Shown: in pieces, positions 17,763-27,170 of the stretch
Layout of the letters: every line of letters begins with the position of its first letter
Numbering within the stretch: the stretch's first letter is position 1
Assembly (NCBI GenBank): GCA_900128565.1
Contig: LT635980.1
Coordinates: 1-27,579, forward strand
Source of the DNA: Stramenopiles sp. TOSAG23-6
Taxonomy: Eukaryota; Sar
Length of the DNA: 27,579 nucleotides
Direction: 5' to 3'
Position numbers and translations under genes: made by a program
The notes under the pieces: model-generated
The model's input: only the letters and a program-made list of their open reading frames with translations
Database searches by the model: none
What the model was told of the DNA's origin: nothing

Positions 17763-19484
17763 ATGTTATCTAGCCGTAAGATATGTTCTATGGGAAGAAT
17801 GTATCACCACATGCTTCCCTATGCAGTATATTCCAAGGGTATTCAAAATCCAAGTCACCTCTTGAGATTGTGCTCTTCAGTGTCAAAATCTCAGCAAGTG
17901 CATGAGTCCTCTTTGTGGTTTCCATGGAAAGACACTACATCTTCAGAGGCAAATATACCACCGATCTTTACAAAAATCAATGCGAAGAAAAATACAGCCA
18001 GTTACTGGATTAAAAAGTTGGAAGAATCATATCTTATGTGTCGTGAAAAAGAGACGAAGACAATAGAGCTTGAATTGGAAAAATCTGATGTTGACCGAAA
18101 GGTACGCGAAGAAGTTCACAAAGTTTTAGCTACAAGAAACACAAAAAAGGGAAAGAAAAGGAGGAAAATTAAACAAATTGCTCATCTTGAAGCTTTATTT
18201 CGTAGTTCAAATCCACAGAAAAATTTTGATGGAGAAACTTTATTCGATAATTTCATCCTCGTCAATGGCCCTTCGTTTGAAGTTTTGAATGCTTCTTTGA
18301 AGTATAGATGTAGTACGTCTGAAGAAAAATGGAATTTTCTTGAGAAAATCCGTGCTCGTCATTATGGCAAAGCAGACAATTTTCTCAAATATTTATATTT
18401 GGAATATCTTCAAAACTCAAAACCAGACGAAATCCAAACGAATTCAACTCAAGTAGAAAAAGTCATGGAAAAATTAGACCAAAAAAAGTTTTTGTGGAAT
18501 CATAATTTTTCTAAATTTCATCGTTATTTTGCAAACAAGCAAAATGATGATACAACGAACGATACTAGGAATGGTAATAGTAAGAAGGATAAATTAAAAA
18601 TCCCAAATGATGTTACAGAAATACAAAATATTGAAAAAAATAGTACTCTAGTTGTGAAGCCAATAGATGATATTCATACAACAAAGACTATTAAGTCAGA
18701 AGTATCAAAGAATGCTAATAGGAATAGTAAGAAGGATAAATTAAAAATCCCAAATGATGTTACAGAAATACAAAATATTGAAAAAAATAGTACTCTAGTT
18801 GTGAAGCCAATAGATGATATTCATACAACAAAGACTATTAAGTCAGAAGTATCAAAGAATGCTAATAGGAATAGTAAGAAGGATAAATTAAAAATCCCAA
18901 ATGATGTTACAGAAATACAAAATATTGAAAAAAATAGTACTCTAGTTGTGAAGCCAATAGATGATATTCATACAACAAAGACTATTAAGTCAGAAGTATC
19001 AAAGAATGCTAATAGGAATAGTAAGAAGGATAAATTAAAAATCCCAAATGATGTTACAGAAATACAAAATATTGAAAAAAATAGTACTCTAGTTGTGAAG
19101 CCAATAGATGATCTTCATACAACAAAGACTATTAAGTCAGAAGTATCAAAGAATGCCTTTAAAGAAACAGTTTTGATTAATCAAAAACATTTCGAAAATG
19201 ATATTCTTAAAAGGGTAAAATCTATTGAAAAAAAATTAGAACTTTTATGCGAGAACACGAAATTGAATGACTCTCTACTATCAAACGTAAATTCTGGATT
19301 AAATTGTTCAGAATCTACAAATGATCATGATGCTATGCGAGCTTTAATAATTGAAAATGAAGTTCTTCGAGAGAGGAACTTTAAGATGAGCTTATCTGCT
19401 GAAAAGACAAGTGCTGTCCGAGAAGCTGCTTTTGATTCTTTATTTTTAAAACTTGAAAAAAAGATTAATAGTATGATACATTAA
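17763..19484 (+). CDS. Unknown, probably mitochondrial-targeted protein with four 49-residue repeats and C-terminal coiled coil
   Basis: 573 residues. The first ~47 lack acidic residues and are rich in R, K, S and H (MLSSRKICSMGRMYHHML...), which looks like a mitochondrial presequence. Residues about 80-140 are highly charged and helical (SYWIKKLEESYLMCREKE, RNTKKGKKRRKIKQ). Residues 160-260 seem folded, with aromatic clusters such as FLKYLYLEYL. Residues 272-465 are four tandem copies of a 49-residue Lys-rich unit beginning NSKKDKLKIP. The C-terminal ~100 residues are coiled-coil-like (ILKRVKSIEKKLELL, ENEVLRERNFKM). I do not recognise the family. The ATG has A at -3 and no in-frame upstream Met. 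AATAAA-type signals follow the stop (around 19515 and 19536). Repeat number may vary between strains, and its consequence is unknown. Confidence 0.8.
   Translation: MLSSRKICSMGRMYHHMLPYAVYSKGIQNPSHLLRLCSSVSKSQQVHESSLWFPWKDTTSSEANIPPIFTKINAKKNTASYWIKKLEESYLMCREKETKTIELELEKSDVDRKVREEVHKVLATRNTKKGKKRRKIKQIAHLEALFRSSNPQKNFDGETLFDNFILVNGPSFEVLNASLKYRCSTSEEKWNFLEKIRARHYGKADNFLKYLYLEYLQNSKPDEIQTNSTQVEKVMEKLDQKKFLWNHNFSKFHRYFANKQNDDTTNDTRNGNSKKDKLKIPNDVTEIQNIEKNSTLVVKPIDDIHTTKTIKSEVSKNANRNSKKDKLKIPNDVTEIQNIEKNSTLVVKPIDDIHTTKTIKSEVSKNANRNSKKDKLKIPNDVTEIQNIEKNSTLVVKPIDDIHTTKTIKSEVSKNANRNSKKDKLKIPNDVTEIQNIEKNSTLVVKPIDDLHTTKTIKSEVSKNAFKETVLINQKHFENDILKRVKSIEKKLELLCENTKLNDSLLSNVNSGLNCSESTNDHDAMRALIIENEVLRERNFKMSLSAEKTSAVREAAFDSLFLKLEKKINSMIH
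18576..19157 (+). repeat. Four in-frame tandem repeats of 147 bp (coding minisatellite)
   Basis: Copies start at 18576, 18723, 18870 and 19017; the fourth lacks the last two codons. The first three look identical at every base I compared. The fourth differs at one internal codon (ATT to CTT, Ile to Leu). The unit is a multiple of three, so gain or loss of copies keeps the frame. Such identity implies very recent expansion or homogenisation. Confidence 0.95.
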
Positions 19485-19600
19485 TTTTCAAACAAAGAAA
19501 AAAAAATTAAAAAAAAATAAATGTTTTCTTTACTCAATAAAATCGTTTGAACAAAAGAAACCTTCAAAGAGAAGAACGGAAATTAACTTCTATAATTGTT

Positions 19601-20727
19601 TTACAGTCTCTTTAGTGACTTTTTTCTTTCCAAAACTTTTCGATCTTTCGATTTGTCACTTTTTTTTTTCTTCTTCTTTTTATCACCTTTCGTTTTTGAT
19701 TTTTTTGGTTCTGTTCTCTCTTCTTGATTTTCCTTACGACTGTTTCGCTTCTTTGCAATAAAATGATTTTCTATTTTAGGACTACCATCAGAATTTTCAC
19801 CAATTGGTGATGCCGTGGAAGTGGATACTGATTTTAGAGAAGGACTTGAAGGAGCTGACCCAGTACTTGACTTAGTGGTTGAAGGTTTAGATTTTGTTAC
19901 TATAGAAGTTGTTGTTGAGGTTGAACTAAGAAATGTCGAACTTTCATTGGAAGAAGAAGAAACAGAGTTATTACTCGTCTTTTTCTGAATGCATGCTGAA
20001 GAATGATCTTTTGTCTTTCGCGAGACAGCGTGAATATCTGTTAGCAGCCTAGCTTTCTTCGCGTAATCTCCATATGACTCCATGAATAATTTTCCTGCTT
20101 CATCATTTAGTGAAGACTCCGGAAAAGGCACAACTAGTAAACACCAGATTACTTTCAAAACATGACACAATCCTAGGTCCGCTTTCCAATCCTTTTTTAA
20201 TGTATTGACGCATATTTCACCTTGTAACGAAACATTAGGGTGGTAAATCTTTGTCAAAAAATGACCTTTTGGCGGAGTTGATGGATAATCTGGTCCAATC
20301 AACAATTTTACAACAAAAGTACCACCTTCAAAGGGAGTTCCACTAGGACCGTTGAGTTCCGCAAATACTTCTGCGATATTATCACCGCTGTCTTTGTACT
20401 CAGGAAGATATTTTACTCCAGGTGGTGGTTCCCTTGCAAGTCTACGCAATTCCTTAGACATAATGCGTAACACACTAGGCGGAAGATTCTCATAAGACTA
20501 CAATGTTGAAATATACAAAAAAATGATTCTTAGTTTAGCTAATTTCCTAGAGAGATACTTTATTGGTTCATATGTGGAGAATCATAACACAATTTCAAGT
20601 AAGAAACACAAAAAGAACGACAGGAGAAAATACGAGAGAGGATGGAAGCCTTCGAAAACAAATAATTATGTAAAATTTTGACTCCAAATTATCAAATGAA
20701 TGTGCACTTCATCGTATAACTTACCAT
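19601..20727 (-). CDS. UBE2S: UBE2S-like ubiquitin-conjugating enzyme E2 (spliced)
   Basis: Predicted as complement(join(19601..20497, 20725..20727)), 299 residues. The UBC domain covers about 10-160. It carries a UBE2S-type N-terminus (YENLPPS, compare ENLPP in animal UBE2S), KGHFLTKIYHPN, the HPN motif at 87-89 and catalytic Cys97 in GEICVNTLKKDW. It then reads PESSLNDEAGKL and ARLLTDIHA, as in UBE2S. A Ser/Thr-rich linker and a strongly basic tail follow, ending KKSLKRL. In animals UBE2S extends K11-linked chains on APC/C substrates, and its terminal LRRL docks on the complex; LKRL here suggests the same partner. The start was chosen because the frame opens from an acceptor (TAG before TCT TAT GAG) and an ATG directly followed by GTAAGT lies 227 bp upstream. 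Without the intron only a GTG or an internal Met would be available. The intron is prediction; the family call is firm. Confidence 0.9.
20498..20724 (-). other. Predicted intron directly after the UBE2S start codon
   Basis: On the minus strand the sequence reads AAAATG then GTAAGT (donor at 20724), and CAACATTGTAG ends at 20498 before TCTTATGAG. An ACTAAG branch-like site lies upstream of the acceptor. Removal joins the ATG in phase 0 to SYENLPPS, which restores the family N-terminus. Confidence 0.7.
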
Positions 20728-20964
20728 TTTAATATCTGTTGGTTTCCAGCAAAATTTATCGTAAGATTTTAGCTTGAACAATCTATTTCAAATTTTCAAT
20801 TGTCGTCGTTCAGATTAGATTTGAGTATGGAGAGGAGGATCGAATGAAAGAGAGATATCTACATAGATCTCGATTTGAGATTTGATTCTTTCGAAATTCA
20901 AAATTATTTTTAGGTAATAAAATTTGGTACAAAATTATTGAACACATCAAAAAATATTTTGTTG

Positions 20965-23900
20965 ATGGCTATAAGATCGACGCGACTTCCAAATTGCAAT
21001 AATTATCAAAAGGTGTGTGATTTATTTACCAAGTGTTCTTTCGTTTTAAGATTACGCGGGTCTGACCACTTGGTTCTTTCCTTTGAGAATAACATGGGCG
21101 ATCGTCCGAAATTATCCCAACCAATAAAGGCAAATCACCAGATACAGTTCGGAGCTCTCTCAGACGAAGCTGAGCTTTTCTGTGAATCTACAGGTTATGT
21201 GTCAGGACCTAGTACAGAGCGAAGAAAGTCCCCAAGTTTACGAAAAAGTCCACGGGCTAGTCCTTTGTCAATGAATGGAACCCATACAAGGACACCATCA
21301 CCACATATAGGGAGAAAAAGCCGGACACCCTCCCCAGGAGCTTATGGCTCAAGACGTAAACGTACCGCTCCTATCAGAAGTGCTACCAATTCCACAGGTT
21401 CTGCTTTTGAAAGGAGGCAAAGAACATTAACGAGCCCCTCCCCCCATTCACCTGCTAGATGTGGGACCAATCCTCCTGCATTTGAGAGACGCCAACGAAC
21501 GCTAACAAGTCCATCTTCACATGGAAATTCTCTTGGACAGTGTATGTTGTTCGTATCCCATTGAACCTTTATTTTTTCACATTCTTTTTTTTTTTTTCTC
21601 ACTTTAGATTTTATGAAACATTTTCACTTTATAGCAAGAAAGTCTAGAGCTCGTTCACCTGTCGGACCATTATCACAGTCAAATAGGAGGGACATTCGTG
21701 ATTCAAAATGTCCTCGAGACCCTACATCGTCTACAACTAAAGGAAAGTTGTCATCAAACGGAGCTTCTCATGAGTGGGACAGAAACAATAGCAAATCTTC
21801 GAGGAAAAGAAAGTCATCTTCATCTGACAACAGAAAAGACTTTGCTGCTGCTGTCGCCGCTGCTGCTGATGCTATAGCGCGTCAAGAAGAAGCAGCTCGA
21901 AGAAATTCTAGTTTAACGAAGAAAACGATTCCAGCAATCTCAAATGGAACAAATAAAGTCACAAATATATTGTCTGAAAGTCACACGAGTCCAAATTTAT
22001 CACCCACACCAAAAACTTCAAAAGCATCCTTATCGTGTTCAATCTCTTCTGCGTTTGATAGTTCTGTTCATCAAAATATCAGTGAGGTTGGCGAAGACAC
22101 GAAATCTGATCAAGTTTTGAAGGATAGTGGAAATATTGAATCGGAAGTTTCAAATAGTGGAAATGTAAATAATACTGGAACAAAAAGTAATAAAAATACA
22201 ACAACAACGCAAAGATATGAATCATACGAAGAAAATTATTCAGAACCTGCGACACCTAGAGATTTACAGTTTTTAAATGATAGTTCGTCTCTTTTGGGAA
22301 TGTTTCGCTCCCAAAATCGTAATAGGGTAAATAATCATAATAATACTTCAAGTACATCAGCACCAAATAGATCATTACTTCCATCAAATCTTTCCGAGCA
22401 AAAAAATAATTCAACACAATTGTCTCAAATTTCAATGAAAAGTAAAGCAACACCTCAGGGCTCATCATCTGATGATATAAGTGCAAAATCCTCAAAATCA
22501 TATTTTAAAACATCACCACCTAATTCTTATCTAAAAGCCACAAAATCCTCAAAATTATATTTTAAAACATCATCACCTCCCAATTCTTATCTAAAAGCCA
22601 CAACATCGTCTGGTGTAGTAAGTGTAAACAAAAATGATTCAAAAAATTCAAAAATTCAAAAAGCAATAGTCTCATCAACTGTGAAATGCAGCACCACAAA
22701 TTGCTCTTTAGATGTCTCAATAAATTCAAAATCGGCAAAGCTTCCTAAAGGTTTGAAATCGAACCGTGTTGTTTCTATGGATGGTACGCCCGATATTATC
22801 CAAAATGTCGTCAACAGTAAAATGAATTGTCGGGTAGGACGTCATCTGACACATCATCAAAGCTCTTTGGTAACTTCAAATGGACAGTCGAAAGTTAACC
22901 AAAATACACGTTTATCAGCATCAAGGGGTCGTCCTACATCAGGTGGAGTAGTTCTATCAAAAGTTGTATCAAGAGTTCGTGGTACTGTACCAACAATGAA
23001 AAAGAACTTTGTTAGTGCTATTAGTAGTGCAAGTAGCGCAAGTAGTGCTAGTAGTAGTGCAAGTAGTAGCACAAGCAGTGCAAGTAGTAGCGGCGGGGCT
23101 ACAGTAAATGATAGATCAATTCGCCGGTTCAAAAAACGTTCCTGGGCAGATGTTGCTGCTGGTACCGATAGAACAGACAGAGCTGTTCATACTCTAGTGC
23201 AGAGTACACAAAATTTGTCTATCAATCAATCCAATAATCAAACTGACGCCGCTCCAACTGGTGCGGAAATAAATATTAATAAGCCATGTCGAAACCATGA
23301 AATTGGATCTCGTGGAGGTTTATCTTCAACATTACACAGGAAAGAACCAATGGTTGGTGAAACTGGCGCAACTTCAGAAAATTCTCTCAGTCATGAAAAA
23401 ATTCATACAAAGGATAAATCAACACGAAATCGAAGAAATGGTTCACATACAACATCTCACTCGAACGAATATATCTTGCCACAAGAAGAATTGATAAATA
23501 GAGATGGTCATGTTGAGAAAGAAAATGTTTCGATTGTAACAGAAAAATCGGAATTTCATGCACGTAATAAATCTACACCGCAAAAAAAAAATAATTGTGA
23601 TCAGGAACATGAAATAAAGCCGTGGATAACTTCTAATGGGTCAAATCAATGTCTAAGTAGTGTTTCGAAAATAAAGCAAGGCGAGCTTCGAGATGGTGCA
23701 GTNCCCCCCCCNCCACCTGAAGTCGATACAGCTGCAGGTACAGGTAGTAGCATTAGTAACACGTGCCACAATATGAAGTGTAAGATTCATCATGATAGCA
23801 GTTACACTAAAGATGGTTTAACAAAGTCAAATGAGGTAATTAGTATTGATATGATAGGTAATATTATTTCCCGAGATTCAGAAATGAGTTTTGAAGATAT

Positions 23901-25536
23901 TCGTAAATTAGAAAAGATTTTAATGATGAAAAAATCTGAACTTTTAAAAACTACAAAATTAGGTACAAAGTGTGGAAGTGCAACTGATACTTCGGTTGAA
24001 AACTCTCAGGAGAACGGCTTAATGGTACTCGAAAGTCTAGTTGAACGTCAGCAACAGACTCTTGTTGACCTTGGTTATATAGCTGCCGCACCAGGAGGTC
24101 AATCAAATGGACGTACACACAAAGCTGCTATTCATGGGTACCGTGGTGACGACGATGAAATTGAAAGAATCAACACAGAAAAGCGTATTCATACAAATAA
24201 ATATAAATGGCGTCATGATGTAAATTCCAGTTCCTCATCTGAGGATGAAGATAAGGATGCATTTGATGATGCAACTTTTCACTTTGCGACAAAAAAAACA
24301 CAGCAACAATCTCAGTATTCAAATTATGGTGGAAAGCGATCATCAAGTGAGTGGGGCAGTAGTTGTAGTAGAAGCTCTTGTAGTAGTTCTAGTATTAGTA
24401 GTGCTAGTAGCATGAATGGATCTCTTATTTGCTCCAATAAGCAAAATATGAAAAGTAAATCTGTTCTTTCAAGAGATGATAAAAATACTACATTAAATTT
24501 AAAGAATGGAAATATTAGATTTTCGGATAATATCAAAGAAAAATCATCCAATATAGATGTAGATGCACGAAATGATAAAAATAAGAATCATAATGTGACT
24601 AGTGATGAACATTCAAAATCTAATTGCGCCACTGAAGCCGAACAAGGAATTCATTCACGAAGTAATCACCATAATACAAAGTCCTCAAAGAAATGCACAG
24701 AATCAGATATTTCTTGTGACATTACTAAGGCTTCACAGAGAGAAGTTATAGATCTTAACAGTAAAAAGGAAAAGATTGATGATAATAGCCGTCGAAGAAT
24801 CTCTTCTAGTAATAACAACCAACATAGAAATGGAAATACGAAAATGTTTGATTATCCTATTTCAAATAATCAAAATGTAATGGAAGAATCGAATTCGAAA
24901 CAATCTAGGCAACATCGCCGCGACTTTGGAAAAAGTCCTGGGGGTATAATGTTTCGTCAATCTCCTCATCCTTTAGTTCCACCATTGAATCTAGTCGCCC
25001 TCACTCGCAAAAACATTACTCCAGGAGTACCAGCATATCGTGTAGTTGGTAGTACGAGCAGCAAGAAGGGCACACATTCGCATGGTAATCATCTTAAACA
25101 ACCACCCTTAAGTAGAAGTAGTAGGAAAAATAATGGACATCGTTCGAAGTCTCATCATCATCATCATCATCAGAGTAGCTCAATATTCCGTCAAGGTCCT
25201 CGACAAATTACAAGGGAAATTACAGCAAATAGACATAAATTAGGTCTATATTCACCAAGGGCACAGGTTGCATATTCCCCGAGAGACATGGCATACTCCG
25301 CATCACGACATCGGAAATTGAGTAAATCTCCAGCATTATCGAAATGTGTCGAAACTATTTTAAGTCCAAGATCAGCATTTTCAAAAGCGTCTTCCATATC
25401 TTCAGGAACCAGTAGCGCTTTCAGTACTCCAAGTTCTTCACCATTTCCAACACCGCGCAGCGCTCGTACACCTAAAGGCTCATATCTTTCCTACCGGTCT
25501 CCACGTACTCCAAGGACACCTCGATCATATTATTGA
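20965..25536 (+). CDS. Large Ser/Pro/Arg-rich disordered protein (spliced, unknown function)
   Basis: Predicted join(20965..21541, 21635..25536), about 1492 residues. An alternative start at 21094 (MGDRPKLSQP, better context with A at -3) gives about 1449 and I slightly favour it. Most of the chain is low-complexity. The N-terminal ~200 residues are rich in SP/TP/RS (RRKSPSLRKSPRASP, HTRTPSPHIGRKSRTPSP). Then come long Asn/Ser/Lys tracts, a poly-Ser run, a SWADVAAG segment, a possible helical region around EDIRKLEKILMMKKSELL, six His (25153-25170), a conserved-looking PLVPPLNLVALTRKN block, and a C-terminus of TP/SP repeats (TPKGSYLSYRSPRTPRTPR). Many SP/TP sites suggest proline-directed kinase targets. 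RS-like content suggests RNA or cytoskeleton association; this is inference. Two Ns (23703, 23712) lie at a proline-codon C-run. A family is not recognised. Confidence 0.8.
21403..21522 (+). repeat. 75-bp tandem duplication encoding AFERRQRTLTSPS twice
   Basis: Copy 1 is 21403-21477 and partial copy 2 is 21478-21522. The peptide AFERRQRTLTSPS is identical in both, but many synonymous positions differ (AGGAGGCAAAGA versus AGACGCCAACGA). The protein motif is therefore kept under constraint after an old duplication. Confidence 0.85.
21542..21634 (+). other. Spliceosomal intron in the Ser/Pro-rich gene
   Basis: Donor GTATGT is at 21542. It contains an in-frame TGA at 21562 and a T-rich tract (21585-21599). 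The acceptor ATAG ending at 21634 gives ...SLGQ-S-RKSRARSP in frame. The upstream acceptor TTTAG at 21607 is also in frame and would add nine residues, so the 3' site could be alternative. Confidence 0.7.
22489..22605 (+). repeat. Tandem coding duplication, 57/60 bp
   Basis: Copy 1 (22489-22545) encodes SSKSYFKTSPPNSYLKATK. Copy 2 (22546-22605) encodes SSKLYFKTSSPPNSYLKATT. They differ by one inserted codon and a few substitutions. Confidence 0.9.
23023..23091 (+). repeat. Poly-serine microsatellite (AGT/AGC with interspersed GCA/GCT)
   Basis: 23 codons of Ser with regularly spaced Ala and one Thr, encoded almost only by AGT/AGC and GCA/GCT. A second, looser Ser/Cys-rich tract lies at about 24343-24414. 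The codon bias indicates replication slippage. Confidence 0.85.
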
Positions 25537-25878
25537 ACTTTTAAACATTTATATGAACATTTATATGAATGAATTAAAGCGGTTTTTTCATTTTTTTTAA
25601 AAAATAAAATAATAGTTTTTTGTTGTTGAAAATCCGACCAAATCGAAGTGATTCTAGATTTCTTGTTATTTATAATTTCAATTTTATTACATTATAAAAA
25701 AAATAACGATGAATAATTCTATTTCTACCAAGCATTTATTACATGTTATTACATAAACAAAATATAACAAAAAAAGATCAATTGTTGAACTTTGTAATTT
25801 TCCTTCTGCAAAACCGTACAAAATATTGTAAGCACAAATTCTAGATACATGTATGAATTCTTTTGACTTGACTATCAC
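25537..25878. other. Convergent 3' spacer
   Basis: 342 very AT-rich bases between the Ser/Pro-rich gene (+) and the proteasome gene (-). No gene is seen. AATAAA-type signals occur on the plus strand (near 25602) and, as TTTATT at 25735-25740, for the minus-strand gene. Confidence 0.5.
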
Positions 25879-26670
25879 TTAATCAGCCTTCAGATCAAAG
25901 ACTATTTTTTCGACGCCCTTGCTGGTAATAACGAAAATCTCAACTTTGTCACCGGTGAAAATGTCGCGTTCACCAGCAGTAATAAAAACATCTTTTACTA
26001 ATTCCACCGCTTGTTCTTTTGTGTATTCACAGGGAGCGTCTGCCCGATTTTTATTACCAACAACATTATCAAGTATTGGAATAATAAGCTTTTGACCAGC
26101 ACCTTGTGATGCATACTTGACTCGTTCAAAAGAACCAATAGCGTCGTATGTGTAGACTGCACCCTTACCATCACTGTCGATGCCTCCGACAACGTTAAAC
26201 GCATAGTAAGGAAAGAAACGCCTTCCATACAAGTTTGTAGAAAGAAGCTGAGCAATTGAAGGCGTGCTCATTTCTCTACCGTGATTATCTATGTATTGTC
26301 TTAAGCGGATATCAAGTAATTTTTGAAGAGAGACCACGTCTGTGCGACAACCTCCGGACGCCATGACGCATTTGCTCGTAAGCTGATGTGCTACAGAACC
26401 ATTTCGGGTGATGATATTATAACCAGAGCTCAATCGAGTATCTGCACCAACAACACAGAAATCTGCACCAGCAATCGCAAGGCACGTACCACCATTGAAA
26501 TCATACGGAGACGCACGGCACTCAATTGGCACTTCACTAGAACAACCACTAATGGCTCGTTCAACACCTCCATCATACCTTTCACCACGGCGCAATTCAT
26601 CGTCACCTCCTACATGCATTGCATCCAAATTAACTGTTCCGGCAGTAGTCCACATTCCAACAGAAGCCAT
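25879..26670 (-). CDS. PSMB1: 20S proteasome subunit beta-6 (PSMB1 / Pre7 type), non-catalytic
   Basis: 263 residues, single exon. The alignment with eukaryotic beta-6 is clear in blocks: SPYDFNGGTCLAIAGADFCVV, ADTRLSSGYNI, LLSTNLYGRRFFPYYAFNVV, GGIDSDGKGAVYTYD, LLDNVVG-like ILDNVVGNKN, and VKDVFITAGERDIFTGD near the C-terminus. Beta-6 lacks a catalytic N-terminal threonine site. It is a structural member of the inner beta ring of the 20S core, acting in cytosol and nucleus. Here about 53 residues precede the SPY motif, roughly twice the human leader, with a Gly/Asp/Arg-rich stretch (GGDDELRRGERYDGG) that may be an assembly propeptide. ATG context AAA-ATG is good. It is transcribed divergently from the partial gene at 27171. 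Confidence 0.95.
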   Translation of the reverse strand: MASVGMWTTAGTVNLDAMHVGGDDELRRGERYDGGVERAISGCSSEVPIECRASPYDFNGGTCLAIAGADFCVVGADTRLSSGYNIITRNGSVAHQLTSKCVMASGGCRTDVVSLQKLLDIRLRQYIDNHGREMSTPSIAQLLSTNLYGRRFFPYYAFNVVGGIDSDGKGAVYTYDAIGSFERVKYASQGAGQKLIIPILDNVVGNKNRADAPCEYTKEQAVELVKDVFITAGERDIFTGDKVEIFVITSKGVEKIVFDLKAD

Positions 26671-27170
26671 TTTAAAGTTTACCCTATAAAATGAATAAAC
26701 GTTGTAGAAGTTAGAACCTTTCGACAGAGAGAAAACAAGGTTCGTTGCGGTTTGCGGCTTCGAGAGTCTTCGACTGCTTTTTTCGCGATGGATGATGTTT
26801 TGCTTTTGAAGGAATTATTTTTCGACAAACCTGTTTTTAGGCAGCTAGATTGAGTAACACGAAATCTGGACTTATGAACGAATGTTCGTGATGATTGATC
26901 GGCCGGTCATATTAAATGAATGGCAGATTGTTCACTCTCTTCGATACCGTTTGTGGTTATATAGTTAAGATAAGAGTAATAAGGTTATAAGTGTTTGGTT
27001 GTTGGCTTAGGGGTATTTAGAATATAATTCTAAATACATTATACAATCAAATAAAGTAGAATAGTTAATTGGTAAACTGTTTGATTCAGGGTTAAAGTTA
27101 TATTGATCAAATAGTTATATTACAAACATATCGTTGTGCACGAAATCCGTCACTGCAAATCAAGCTGGTT
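26671..27170. other. Divergent promoter spacer
   Basis: 500 bp between the proteasome gene (-) and the partial gene (+). It contains a tiny 21-residue open frame (26788-26853, MDDVLLLKELFFD...) that I do not call, and a perfect inverted repeat at 27013-27037. It should hold promoters for both genes; no core element is identified with confidence. Confidence 0.5.
27013..27037. repeat. Perfect 11-bp inverted repeat with 3-nt spacer
   Basis: GTATTTAGAAT (27013-27023), spacer ATA, ATTCTAAATAC (27027-27037). All 11 pairs are complementary. It lies 134 bp upstream of the ATG at 27171. It could be a dimer-binding site or the tip of a small inverted-repeat element. No polyT follows, so it does not look like a terminator. 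Confidence 0.7.

Noticed and set aside
18576-19157. CRISPR-like array
   Set aside because: The repeats are contiguous, 147 bp, in frame and coding, with no spacers.
26788-26853. 21-residue open frame MDDVLLLKELFFD... in the divergent spacer
   Set aside because: Too short to support alone, and no splice site clearly joins it to the gene at 27171.
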